The notes beneath the pieces were generated by a model. It saw nothing but the letters and a program-made list of their open reading frames with translations. It made no database searches and was not told where the DNA came from. The position numbers and the translations under genes are program-made. From assembly GCA_914767885.1 (NCBI GenBank), contig CAJZBQ010000039.1, forward strand, positions 62,001-126,000: 64,000 bases of DNA. The letters run 5' to 3'. This stretch comes from Blepharisma stoltei (Eukaryota; Ciliophora; Heterotrichea; Heterotrichida; Blepharismidae). Shown in pieces: positions 21,061 through 31,780 of this stretch. Within the stretch, counting starts at the first letter, position 1. Each line of letters starts with the position of its first letter.

Positions 21061-21368
21061 CTCCCCTCGTGAGAGAACAAAACCATTGGAAAAATTCTTT
21101 TTTTTGGGTTAACCCACTGTGAGCGAACAAAATTTTTATGAAAAAGAATTTTAGATAATTATTGTAATGAAATCTCTAGCTAATTCTATTTAATTTTAAA
21201 CAGCTTGAATTTTAAATTATCAATTATAAATTAAATTAATAATATTTGCTTTCGAATTTTTATGAAATGGGATTTTTTTAAATTTCAAAAAAATTTTACT
21301 ATAAAAATTATATATATAAAATCCCTCCTAATCGAACAAAATTTTTTGTTAGCTAATGGAGAACCCAG
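21061..21368. mobile_element. CTCC-ended MITE, GTGAG-stem type, 10 bp upstream of LRR start
   Basis: 308 bp between TTA (21058-21060) and TTA (21369-21371). It has two GTGAG-type AACAAAA motifs at the left and a degenerate right end (GTTAGCTAATGGAGAACCCAG). It lies directly in front of the LRR gene's ATG. Confidence 0.7.
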
Positions 21369-21739
21369 TTAATTATTTATTAATTCTAACATGCAGCATT
21401 TTCCACATGATTTCCGATCATAAGCAGAGTTGAAAAGGGTATTAAAAAACAAAATTAGGATTAATTAGTTATAGGAGTAAGGATAAAAAGTATAAATAAG
21501 AATATATCTTTAAGGGCAGCTTAATTGATTATTAGCAGCTCATGATAAATGGTTTTATTTGACACAATTTTTCAACAATAATATTGAAACAGCCAACTAA
21601 TCTAGATCATTTTAGACATAGCCAATAATTTTCCTAAATAACCTAAAAATTAAATAAATTTTTATGTAAAACGTCTTTCCTATCTTAGCAAGAAGGAAAA
21701 AATTTCATTAATCATTTCAAGGAAGTTAAATTTTTCTAA

Positions 21740-22111
21740 CTCCCCCCCTCCGTGAGTGAACAAAACCATTAGAAAATTGCTATTTTTTGCCCGAAAACCC
21801 ACCCCCTCCGTGAGTGAACAAAATTTGCTTTAATAGAAAAATTTTTATGGAAAAAAATTTGATATATAAGTGATAATTATATAATAAAATCTAGAGCTGA
21901 TTCTGTTTAATTTTAAACGAATTGCTTTTTAAAACATAATTTTATAAATTAAATTAATATTTGCTTTCCAATTTTTGCGAATTAGGATTTTTTTAAATTT
22001 CCAAAAAAATAATTTTTTATAAAATTTATATATAAATTTTTTTAAAAAAAAAAATTAACCCCCCTCCGTGAGTGAACAAAATTTTTTTGTTCACTCACGA
22101 AGGGGGGGGAG
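21740..22111. mobile_element. CTCC-ended MITE, GTGAG-stem type, near-intact
   Basis: 372 bp between TAA (21737-21739) and TAA (22112-22114). Left: CTCCCCCCCTCCGTGAGTG plus AACAAAA, then a second direct copy about 55 bp in. Right: a perfect hairpin of the same motif with a TTTTTTT centre, ending GGGGGGGGAG. Intergenic. Confidence 0.85.
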
Positions 22112-22114
22112 TAA

Positions 22115-22433
22115 GCAGTGTATGGGTAAATTTATTATATTAATGATATCAGAAACTGTATTTCACTGGTTATTACATAAAATTAAAAAAAAATTTGGGC
22201 ATATTAGTCGAGAATATCCCTATTGATTTTTATCAGATTTTTTTGAAATCCGAAATCTCATTTTTTTGTGAATAAGCTTTATTTATTTACCTACAGCAAC
22301 CTTTAATTCTCTGCTAATTTATTTAATCCCAGCAGCTTCTATGTCATAAAAATCTGCTATAGTGTCCGCACTTTACTTTTTTTTATTATGATTATTAAAT
22401 TTAATTTCATAACTTTTGCATCTGAATTTATAT
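22115..22433. other. AT-rich intergenic stretch
   Basis: About 320 bp downstream of the CID gene. No gene or clear repeat seen. Confidence 0.4.
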
Positions 22434-25400
22434 TTATTGATTATTAAGAGCTTCTAAGCGTTCAGGAAAACTTATATATTTTTGATATTCTTCTTCAAGA
22501 GTTCTTGAAAGCATCATTAAGAGGTTAGATCTCTCTATCAGCTCAAGCTCACACTTCCCTCGATACTCTAAAAGCTGGCTTTTAATATCAGCTGTATTTC
22601 AAGCTAGTGAGCTTTGGTCCATAACCTTGCATAATCCATCAAGCTGCTTAGCCAACTCTAAATTTTCTTCATGTTTTGACTCAAGATCAGCCAATTTCCT
22701 TGTAATCTCAAATTCCTGAATTACGCTTGCACCTGATTTCTCGTCTTGTATACTATTAATAGTTTCTTGGATTTTATTTTTCAATTGTGCAGTAAAGGCT
22801 GGGACAAAAATAGAAGTCCCCGGTTGGTCAAGCACAGATGCCAACCCCCCCCACCCCCCCAGTTTGGATGTATACATCACACCCCCAACCCTGTATGGAT
22901 CACACCCCCACCCCCTGTATGGATCACACCTGTAGGAAAAAAATAGCCACACCGCTGGCACACCGGTGTCACATCTGTGGCACATCTCTAGCACATATCT
23001 AGCACACCATTTTACACGATACGCACACCGCTGTCACATCTGTAGCACCTCTAAAACCCACAGTAAGCACCTCAGACACACTGTTGTCACCCGTAGGCAC
23101 ATAGCTGACACACCTAGACCCACTATAGGCGCAGCATAAGCACACCATGGGCACACTATACCCACCAAATAGTAAAAAATTGCAGACACATCATAAGCAC
23201 ACTGTAGGCACACTATAGGCACATCATCGACATATAAGCACACTATAGGCACACTATAAACACATTATAGGCACACCATGACCCACTATAGACCCACTAT
23301 AAACTCATTATAGGCACACCATGACCCACTATAGACACACTCTGGCCCACTATATACACACCATGACCCACTATAAACACACTCTAGTCCACTATAGGCA
23401 CACTTATGGCACCCTATGAAACACTATAGATCATTATAGCATACTATATACACAGAAGATAAAGATTATTTTTCATGAATCCAAAAGTTTAAAGAGATTA
23501 AGTTTAACTATAATAAAAATTTAAAAAATAGACGAAGAAGAAAATCGATCCGGCTATCAGGCCTACAAAAAAAGTTAAATTGGCTAATGGCAAGTCTAAG
23601 CAAGCTCCAAACTCAAAGAGCAATCAAATATTATCGCTATGCAATCAAGAAAGTATGGATTTCTTTCCTTTGAAAAAGGCGCCAATCTCAAATGAAAATA
23701 CCGATTTAAATGAAAAGTTGCTTGCTGAGCTAATATCTTGGAAAGCTGATATAAATCAACCAATAAAGATCGAAGGTTCAATTATAAAGAAAGATGACAG
23801 TGAAGAAAAGAATGAAAAATTGCACTTGAATAACATTCAGAAGTTGTCGGAAGATCAAAATTCACAAAATCAGAGCCAACACCATAATAAAATCTACAGT
23901 ACTTTAGCTACAGAAGCAGTAGAAGTACTTCTGTCTAATGATTTAAATAGGAGTATAAGCCAAAACTTATCTCAAGAGTTGAATATCGAAAAAATGCCTA
24001 AATACCCAAAAACAAGCAAGCCTATGTCAGATAATAGATACGCTGAAGTCTTAAAATACTTTAGCAATACTCATTATATTCCAGAAAGATTGGCTGATCC
24101 AAATATTCCTAACCAAAAGAGAAAGATCTTTGAATGAAAAAGATCAATTAATAAAAAACTATAAATACATTCCAGCAAATGTGTGTGAATTAAGTCAATC
24201 GTCCCTCTTTTATAATTTGAAAAATAGCCTAAAGAGAATCCCATACGAAGAAGAACTGAATAATATTCTAAAAACTTTTCATAAACTACTTAAATAAGCA
24301 CTTGGCTGTTGAAGAAACTGTCAAGCTTATTGAAGAAAATGGATTTTATTGAGAATCTATTCGAAATGACACGAAAATAGTAATCTCATCATGTCCCGTT
24401 TGCTCGATTACCCATGCCAAGGTATTTAGTGCACCACCAGAGTTAATAATCTCAACAAAGCCACTTGAAAGAGTTCAGGTAGATCTATGAAAGATCCCAA
24501 AACAAATTGTAGAATCCCTAGTTGTACCTACTGAAAGCAAATACTTAATAAGCTTTATTGACCACTTTTCAAAGTATATAAAACTCTATAAAATAGCAAA
24601 TAAAAAGGCAGTTACAACAGCACAACAACTAGAAAAATATATGCACGACATGCAAAAAAACCCCGCAAATCATTCAAACAGATAATGGAACAGAGTTTAA
24701 GGGTGAATTTGAAAACTCGATAAAGCAAAGCAACATTCAATTAATCCTAGGCCATATCATCCTCAAAGCCAAGGTTGCGTTGAAAGAGCCAATAAAACTA
24801 TTTGGACAAGCTTGAGAAAATCTTTTATAAAATATAGTTTGTCAATGGATCAATATTTTAACCTGGATCTAGCAATTGATTACTTTATGACTTATTATAA
24901 CAAGCAAAAAGTGCACAAAACAACTGGCTTTAGACCAGAAATCTTGTTTTTTGAAACTAATGAGCAGGTTTTTTTAAGTGTTGTAGAGAATGTAAAAAAA
25001 AAAAAGCATGAGAGAGAAATTGAAAAGTTTAATCAAAAGATAGAAAACAATGGAATATATTTTATGGATTACTTAACAAATCAATCAGAGTTCAAGATGG
25101 AGAAATACTTTATAGAAGAACTGCAGGCATAGAAGATCTATTTCTAATTCCAGTTATTGTTCATGGTCCTCCAGAAAGAGGCTTCTTCAAGATTTCAATG
25201 CATGGATCATTTAAGCACGATTTTCCTCAGCCTTTTTATCAAGCTGAATGCATTTGTTTAAAAAAGATTAAGAAGGAGTCTTATGATGAGCTCTTAAAAA
25301 ATATTATTTCAGCATAATTTTATTAGATTTTATTAGATTTTTTAATTTTAATTTTAATTTTAAGTTTAATTTTAATTATATAAAAAGCCTTACTCCTCTC

Positions 25401-27869
25401 TTTATTTTGCAAAAATAATACTCTTAATATTTTCATAATTTCTTAAAATTTCATTATTTTCTTTATCATTCAATAATAATTTTTAAATAATCAATAATAA
25501 TAATCGATACATATTCAATAATTCTTTCATTACTTCATTCAATAATTTCTAATCCAATACAAGATTTTTTTAATTAATTTATTAATTCTTCAGTTAATTT
25601 GAAAAATCCAGGTTTTAATTTTGGTCTATGTTTTAGGTGGATGGTGCCATAAGTGGGCCAGAGTGTGTCTATAGTGGGTCATGGTGTGCCTATAATGAGT
25701 TTATAGTGGGTCTATAGTGGGTCATGGTGTGCCTATAATGTGTTTATAGTGTGCCTATAGTGTGCTTATATGTCGATGATGTGCCTATAGTGTGCCTACA
25801 GTGTGCTTATGATGTGTCTGCAATTTTTTACTATTTGGTGGGTATAGTGTGCCCATGGTGTGCTTATGCTGCGCCTATAGTGGGTCTAGGTGTGTCAGCT
25901 ATGTGCCTACGGGTGACAACAGTGTGTCTGAGGTGCTTACTGTGGGTTTTAGAGGTGCTACAGATGTGACAGCGGTGTGCGTATCGTGTAAAATGGTGTG
26001 CTAGATATGTACTAGAGATGTGCCACAGATGTGACACCGGTGTGCCAGCGGTGTGGCTATTTTTTTCCTACACACCCCCACCCCCTCAGATAGTATGTAT
26101 GGATCACACCCCCACCCCCCTTGCATCTATGGATCCCACCCACACCCCCATTCCATTAATAGATGGCACCCCCACCCCCACCCCCCACCCTCCTATATAA
26201 TGTAAACTGTATTAAAGGCAAATAAAACGTATTAATTGCTCACAGCATAAAAAATTCAAAGTCAAGGGATGATAAAAAAAATCGGATACAGTTTGCTAGC
26301 GAGGAAGCATATTTTCAATGAACCTTCAAGCACATACCTCGTGTTTTAAATCATATAAAGGTCAAAAAATTTCCAAAGAATGCAGGCTAGCTCCCCCGCC
26401 ATTTAATAACGAACAAAACAGTCATTTTTTTTTTCCTAAAAATTTTCCTTAGGCCCATTTAATACCGAACAAAAAATTTATATAAGCTAATTTAGTCTTT
26501 ACAGTTTACTAAATTTTAAGTAGTTAAAGTAAGATAAAGACAAGCATAATCGAGCAAAGAATAATAAATAAGAGCTAATAGTGGCATAATCTTAAGATTG
26601 TGCTTTACTCCCCCCTCCGTAAGAGAACAAAAAAATCTCGTTTGCTGACGAAGGAGATAATTTTTTTTTAAAAAATTTATATATAAATTTATAGAAATAT
26701 TATTTTTACGAAATTTAAAAAAATCCTAATTCGCAAAAATTTGAAAGCAAATATTAATTGAATTTGTAAAATTTATGTTTTAAAACGCAATTTGTTTAAA
26801 ATTAAAAAGAATTAGGCAGAGATTTCATTATAATAATTATCGCTTATATATCAAACTTTTTTCCATAAAAAATTTTTCTATTAAAAAAAATTTTTGTTTG
26901 CTCACGAAGAGTGAGGGACTTTTCTAATGGTTTTGTTCGCTCACGGAGGGAGGAGTTAGCAATAGTTATTTTTTCGCATGAATTTAGGCGCTTTCTCTTT
27001 ATGTTGCCATCATTTGACTTTTTTATTATTAACCCTTTATTGAAATTTTTATATAAAAAATCATAGATATTTAATATAAATTTTATATATTTTTTTTTCC
27101 CAAGAATTTTATAAGTTAGACCCATTTAATAACGAACTAAAAAAGTGTTCGTTATTAAATGGGGGGAGTAAAAGACTTTATAGAGATATCAAAATATTTT
27201 TTGAGTCATTTATTGATTCCTTTCTATGTAGCAAGTTTTTTGCAATTATTTTATTTTAAATATATTACTAATATATTGGCTATATCAGTCTATGCTAAAT
27301 ATACTTATGATCATTAATATTTATTTATGAATCTATTTATGAATCCATTTATGAATTAACTAAAATTTTATTGTATGTCCTATTTGTAAGATTTTATACT
27401 TATATGTTTACCTATATGATAGAGGGGGTGGAGGGGGTGGGATCTATTAACATAGGGGGTGGGGGTGGGATCCATATATATTAGGGGGTGGAGGGGTTGG
27501 CATCCGTGCTTGACCACCCGGTTTTTCCCACACCATCACGATTTTTCTAAATTCCTCAACAAATTGTTCACTTTTATATTCGATCATGGCTTGCAATATA
27601 TCGTCAATTATAGCAGTGAACTCTTTTAAGTACTCTTCACTTCTGGTTTCTCGAGAACTTTTCATTAGAACGTCATTCATGACAAATAGCAATGCAAGCT
27701 TCTTTTTCTCTTCAGAAAAATTTCGAAATTCACGAAGCCATACTGAAACTAGATGCTTAGCCGCTGTTGTTTGATGGGAAATCATCACTGATGAGATTTC
27801 AAAAATTTTATCTTTAGCGGTGGTCAGGCTGTGTAGTGACTCCAAAAATTGCGCTTCCGCGACTTCCAT
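22434..27869 (-). CDS. CID (RPR)-domain protein, RPRD/Rtt103-like, split by a 4.7-kb transposon
   Basis: ATG at 27869, TAA at 22434-22436. Removing the transposon (22825-27516) with one CCCGGT copy leaves 738 nt (246 codons). The first 140 residues form a CID: LESLHSLTTAKDKIFEISSV, HLVSVWLREFRNF, KLALLFVMNDVLMKSSR and FRKIVMVWEKPG. The usual CID end 'IWEER' is close to VMVWEK. The C-terminal part is a coiled coil (ADLESKHEENLELAKQLDGL, with SSLAWNTADI using TGA). CID proteins of the RPRD1/Rtt103 type bind the phosphorylated RNA polymerase II CTD with a CID followed by a coiled coil, exactly this layout. The element interrupts the last CID helix. Confidence 0.85.
22936..23455. repeat. Left inverted arm: arrays of CACACTATAGGCAC-like repeats
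   Basis: Short degenerate tandem units (GGCACACTATA, GACCCACTATA). The part at about 22940-23250 is the reverse complement of 25751-26070. Frames running through it are low-complexity by-products of the repeat, not genes. Confidence 0.8.
23580..25318 (+). pseudogene. RVE-family integrase with H2C2 zinc-binding region, frameshifted
   Basis: An N-terminal Lys/Ser-rich region (23580-24137, about 185 residues) ends in RKIFEWKRS. A histidine-cysteine segment follows (ILKTFH..., then VEETVKLIEENGFYWESI and SSCPVC). The DDE core comes next: VQVDLWKIP (first Asp), LISFIDHFSKY, IIQTDNGTEFKGEF (second Asp), then PYHPQSQGCVERANKTIW (catalytic Glu). It ends with YYNKQKVHKTTGFRPEILFF and a basic coiled tail. 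At least four frame changes occur (near 24295, 24665, 24755 and 25090), some next to A-runs. The gene is therefore degraded or the sequence has homopolymer errors. TGA is Trp here too. Confidence 0.8.
25630..26076. repeat. Right inverted arm of the integrase transposon
   Basis: Repeats read GTGCCTATAGTGTG. A 72-codon frame here is identical to one on the opposite strand of the left arm, showing very recent homogenisation or a young element. After 26076 the sequence changes to C-rich runs that do not match the left end in inverted order, so the right arm has been rearranged or invaded. Confidence 0.75.
26391..27168. mobile_element. CTCC-ended MITE, ATAACG-stem type, nested in the transposon
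   Basis: Left CTCCCCCGCCATTTAATAAC plus GAACAAAA, with a second direct copy (CCCATTTAATACCGAAC) about 55 bp in. The right end is a hairpin of the same motif ending ATTAAATGGGGGGAG before TAA (27169-27171); the left flank is TAG. Same architecture as the GTGAG type but with a different stem. It contains the MITE at 26608-26955. Confidence 0.75.
26608..26955. mobile_element. CTCC-ended MITE, GTGAG-stem type, reverse orientation, inside another MITE
   Basis: 348 bp between TTA (26605-26607) and TTA (26956-26958). The hairpin end is at the left and the double-motif end at the right. This is the third level of nesting inside the CID gene. Confidence 0.8.
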
Positions 27870-27884
27870 TTATTAGAAATTAAA

Positions 27885-30575
27885 TTAATATTTCCTAGGA
27901 GACTTTGGTGTCACTTCTTGGACAAACTCAGAATAGCTCACCCTTCCGTCCTTATTTTTATCATATCTCTGCATAAGAGCTTCTAAATCTTTTCTATTAA
28001 CAAAAATATTGTGATCTTCTAAAATGTCCTTAAATTCATCAATCGTAATATACCCATTTCTATCCCTGTCGATAGCCTGAAAAGCTTCATGCATATTAAA
28101 TTCAGGCCTTCTTGACAATCTTTGTCTCAAACTTTCTGCAACCCTTTCAGCATCTAAATGAAGCCTAAGGACATCAATAAACAAAGAAGTGGTGTCACGG
28201 GAAAACACTCGTCGACGCTGGGCAAAACTTACGTTATAAGGCTGCCGATTCCGCAAAAGTCTTGAGTAGTCTTCTTGTTTAGGTGTAAACATTTCTGAAA
28301 AATCAGAAAAACGCAACTGGCCGTCTTGGAGAGAAGAATAGTGACGGATTAGGAGGTATACTTCGTCACGGAGGGCGATAGGGGCCATTTCTTGGATTGC
28401 GCTTTCTACGTCTAAAGTGGTGATGGCACTTCTGTCTTAAACTTATTACAGGTTTGGCTGCTGACTATTGATAACGCAGCCACCAAGGACCTTATTGGTG
28501 CAACGTTGACAGGAGAAATTCTTTGAGTTGGGATGATTCACCTGGAGAGTTAAGGCTCAAACACCGCCTTTCCTTTCTCATGGCTTGACGCATGACATCT
28601 GTGAAGTAGAGTTCTATATCTCCGTCTCCTCCTTGCCTTTACGGCTTCAATATTGAGAGGAAATGATATGAACTTCTGCCACGTTCTGCATGTGTTAAAG
28701 ATGTGTTAAAGGAAAGTTTACCCCAAAATTGGAATTTCTGGTCGAGGCAAAAAGAAAAAATTTAAAGCCCGAGGCGTATCTCTTAGTTCCGCGCTAGAGA
28801 GTTGCTCGAATGGTCTAGGCATTTCCTATAGACTTTGCTGAGCTTCCCCTTCCTGAGGGCTAGGCTCTGTGCATTATCAGAATTGATTATAGAAATTGCC
28901 CGAGGATGGCGCTATTTTGAGCCATCCTCGGGCAATTTCTATACCTAGTAGAGCTACCTATTTCGGGGTTGGCAAAAACTTGCCGAATATAATAAAATAT
29001 GCGCTCAAAGACGCATGGCTGTAGGCCATATTTTAATTATGATGACGCTTCTGTCATTTAAATCGAAAATTCTGAAGGCGTCGACAAGATTGAAGTCGGG
29101 CTTGAGGCTGAGCTCGATTTTTAGCTTGTCAAGATCTCTGTTAAGTCTGATTTGTTCTTGCAGCATGCTGACTAGCTCGTTTTCTTCATAAATGCTGAAT
29201 TCTGAGTAGCTTAATTTACCGTTTCTGGATCGTGATTTATTTGGTGAGGAATAATCAGATTTTTTGGCCGAAGAATGACTTCTTCTTGAGCTGCTAAATG
29301 TTTTTTCTGGGCTTCTAATTGATGAATTTTTTTCAGGACTTTGGTAAAAAAATTAATTTCTTATATATATTATTTTGCCTTTTTTAGTCCTGTAACATTT
29401 CTAGGGATCCGTCTTGAGGCACATAATCCTAATTATTTAAAATAATATTGAAATTAATCTTCATACTTCCATTTTATTTATTTTTGGTAAAAAGACACAC
29501 TTTTAGATGGAGATGATCTTAAAGGTGAAGAATTTCTCAATGGTGACCGAGACTGATATAAAGAATCAGTTCGGCTTGGAGATGATCTCCGCAATGGAGA
29601 AGAGTTTCTTAATGGTGATCTTGATTGATAACTGCTTTCAATTCTGCTAGGAGATGAGCTTCTTAAAGGTGAAAATCTTAATGGGGAGCTTCTTCTAGGT
29701 GACTGATAAGTAATTTCATTACGGCTAGGCGACGATCTTCTCAATGGAGAACTTGCCCTTGGCTCATAAAAACTTTTAGAAGGTGACGATGTATAGGTGC
29801 TTCTCATTGGAGACTCCCTCAACGGTGAAGACCTTGATGGTGACCTCCTCAATGGTGAGCTTGCCCTTACTTCTGAAAATCCTGCAGAGCTCCTCAAGCT
29901 CCCCCTCACAGGTTTAGCAGGCAATAGCCCATCCACAAATTCGCTATAACTAATAATCCCATCCCCATCATTATCAATTCTCCTATAAATTGCATCAATA
30001 TCTTCATCTAGCACCATAAATTCATGCCTCCTCATAAAGCTAAACAGCTCAGCTCTCTCAAACCCTGAGCCTCTCCTTACATCAATAGCCCTATACGCAT
30101 CAATTAAATTAAAATCATATCTTTCAGCCAAATTTTTCCTGGAATCCTCCATATCTCTTTGTACCTGAATTTCAGTCTCAAAAAGCCTCATCAATAAATA
30201 CTCCACGTCAGAAGAAACTCTTGGATAAGCTGGTCTTGCTTGTGTGAGGTCTCGTAAAAGCTGATTTGCGCTGGGGAGAGCAAGCTGGGTAAACTCACTT
30301 AAAGAAAGCCGCCCATCAGAATTGGCGTCATATTGTCTTATTAATAGCTGGCAGTCTTGTTCTGTGCAATAAACTCGGTTTCTTTCTAAAAAGCTTAAAA
30401 CGTCAATAAGGGAGATGGAGCCTAGACCAGCTCGATCTAGGAATTTAAAGGCACTATATGGCTCAAATTCTCGGTTTTGGCACAGATTTTGCCGTGCAGC
30501 TTCAACTTGTTTTTCTCCCTGTGATAAAATGTAGAGCAGTTGGGCGAGTTTTCTCTCTGTTTCCAGACCTAACAT
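27885..30575 (-). CDS. EF-hand calcium-binding protein with Ser-Pro-Leu-Arg repeat linker
   Basis: Probable ATG at 30575 (MLGLETERKLAQLL); an in-frame ATG at 30629 would add 18 residues. TAA at 27885-27887. Removing a 143-bp IES and a 604-bp retroposon with one 15-bp repeat leaves 1929 nt (643 codons). There are three EF-hand pairs. Good Ca loops: DANSDGRLSLSEF, DNDGDGIISYSEF, DRDRNGYITIDEF and DKNKDGRVSYSEF. Their partners (DRAGLGSISLIDV, DVRRGSGFERAEL) lack ligands. Between pairs two and three lies a long (S)SPLR(R/S)SPSR linker of about 120 residues. It looks like a cytoskeleton-linked Ca sensor. Reading the two parts as separate genes would be wrong, since the IES lies inside the linker. 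Confidence 0.85.
28437..29040 (-). mobile_element. SINE-like retroposon in EF-hand gene, diverged 15-bp target duplication
   Basis: 604 bp between GATGGCACTTCTGTC (28422-28436) and GATGACGCTTCTGTC (29041-29055), two transitions apart. On the minus strand it starts ATAATTAAAATATGGCC and is related to 6515-7059. Removal gives FDLNDRSAITTLDVESA. It carries a nested 50-bp palindrome (28891-28940). The mismatches suggest an older insertion. Confidence 0.8.
28891..28940. repeat. 50-bp palindrome, AATTGCCCGAGGATGG hairpin
   Basis: Nearly perfect hairpin (stem about 22 bp, 6-nt loop) bounded by TATAG...CTATA inside the retroposon. The same hairpin occurs twice at 50634-50861, so it is a mobile unit. 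Confidence 0.75.
29345..29487. other. TA-bounded IES (143 bp) in EF-hand gene
   Basis: Flanked by an 11-bp direct repeat TTTTTACCAAA (minus strand) containing the TA, with in-frame stops inside. Removal joins SKSVSFYQ to SPEKNSSIRSPEK, continuing the Ser-Pro linker. Confidence 0.8.
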
Positions 30576-30642
30576 TTGTAAATAATAATTAACTGTTAAC
30601 GGAATAAGAAAATATGGATACTTAAACATTAAATAGTTAGCC

Positions 30643-31780
30643 CTATAGTCCTTGTACTCTTGCTAGTACATTTCCACACCTTTTGCAAATATGTAAAACT
30701 TCTTGATATTTATTAACTCTCATAATGGAAATTAGCCACCTCTGTGAATTATAATACAATATTTTTTATAACTATTTTTATTAGACTGAGAAAAAAATAT
30801 ATATTATAGGAAAAAATAGAATAAATGCCACCAAAACTTTGGCTTGCTCATAGAGGGTAAGCAATTTTACATCTCCACAGCTTCGAATAGAACTGAAAAA
30901 ATACTGGATAGATTTTCATACTCCTAGAGATTGCAATCGAAAAGTTATTTCTACTGGAGTTTCACTTGAGCAGATACTACAATACATCCTATTAATATTT
31001 CCCTGACAATTTTTTTGGATTTGCGATTTTATATTTTTTTCAAATGTAAAATTTGGCGATTTTTGCTCAGTTGTTTCCGGCTCTATTATAAGCGTGCTTG
31101 CAAGGTGAGAGTTTAAGAGCGCGTTATTGGAGTTTCGTAGCTCAAATGCATAATTTGGAGTAATTGGCTCAGTAAGTTTCGAATAGTTTACTGGGTTCTT
31201 GCTTGCGTCAGAACTAAAACTGCTATAAGGAGTTGAAGATCTGATTTCGCTGTTTTGGTAATCTTAATATTTATTAATATTAAAAAAATAAATTAATAAT
31301 CAATTAAATAAAAAATCATTATAAATAGGCTTATCTTTTGATAGGAGATTTATGTGATGGACATCTTTTCAGAGGCGAAGGAATTTTACACTTTTTAGTG
31401 TATCGGTCTTCATCAATAAAAGAAAACTCGCTGATGTTATCTTGGTTACAGGCTGTTTGCTTCATATTTTTAAACATTCCTTGGTAACTTTGGTTCACAT
31501 TTTTAATAACCACACTTGGGCAGTGGTTACGCAGAGGAGATTCCATGCTGCGAGTGACTGAGTTATTGTTGGAATTTTTCTTGGTGTTTTTGCTGTGGGG
31601 AGGCTGATAAGGGCATTTTCCATATAAGACTTGGCATGAGTCCAGCGAGTTTTCGAGCTTGTCGAGATTTTCAAGTGTTTTTCTTAGAATTGATTTTGTG
31701 ATGATTGAATTGGAGGATTCTCGCATCGCGTCAAGAAAGGAGAGTTTCAACTCATGCTCTTCGTTTTCGTGCATTGACAT
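30643..31780 (-). CDS. LITAF-like zinc-domain protein, split by an IES and a MITE
   Basis: ATG at 31780 (MSMHENEEHE), TAG at 30643-30645. Removing 73-bp and 141-bp inserts leaves 921 nt (307 codons). About 230 residues of polar, Ser/Asn-rich sequence are followed by MYCSICSSETPVEITF, a middle hydrophobic/aromatic stretch (GVWKSIQYFF) and ICKRCGNVLARVQGL at the C-terminus. Two CxxC knuckles separated by a hydrophobic segment are the hallmark of LITAF/SIMPLE domains. These bind Zn and sit monotopically on endosomal membranes. The second CxxC is recovered only after removing the MITE, which supports both calls. Spacing is shorter than in animal LITAF. Confidence 0.72.
30717..30857. mobile_element. 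Short degenerate CTCC-type MITE in LITAF-like gene
   Basis: 141 bp between TAA (30714-30716) and TAA (30858-30860). The right end GCTCATAGAGGG matches the GTGAG-type MITE end at 44180-44197, and the left end is CTCTCATAATGGAAATTAGCC. Removal links GDVKLL to NKYQEVLHICKRCG. Confidence 0.7.
31259..31331. other. TA-bounded IES (73 bp) in LITAF-like gene
   Basis: Begins with an in-frame TAA on the gene strand. Removal joins KSPIKR to YQNSEIRSSTPYSS in frame. Confidence 0.75.

Larger units (their letters stand above)
22825..27516. mobile_element. 4.7-kb TIR transposon with RVE-type integrase, 6-bp target duplication
   Basis: Ends are TGGTCAAGCACAGATGCC at the left and the reverse of TGGTCAAGCACGGATGCC at the right, flanked by CCCGGT (22819-22824 and 27517-27522). 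C/G-rich sub-terminal runs follow at both ends. Long inverted arrays of a 'GGCACACTATA' repeat flank a degraded integrase. A 6-bp GC-rich duplication, long TIRs and an RVE integrase recall Polinton/Maverick-type integration. No polymerase or capsid genes are seen, so this may be a small derivative or another integrase-transposon group. The right arm holds nested MITEs. Confidence 0.8.

Noticed and set aside
22950-23260. Cys/Val-rich frames in the transposon arms
   Set aside because: They are by-products of the GGCACACTATA repeat. The same 'protein' appears on both arms in inverted order.
23580-25318. LTR retrotransposon
   Set aside because: The integrase core is present, but no reverse transcriptase or LTRs are seen. 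The ends are inverted, not direct, repeats.
30630-31260. Non-coding gap between EF-hand and LITAF-like genes
   Set aside because: After removing one MITE and one IES it is continuous coding sequence, including both CxxC motifs of the LITAF-like domain.
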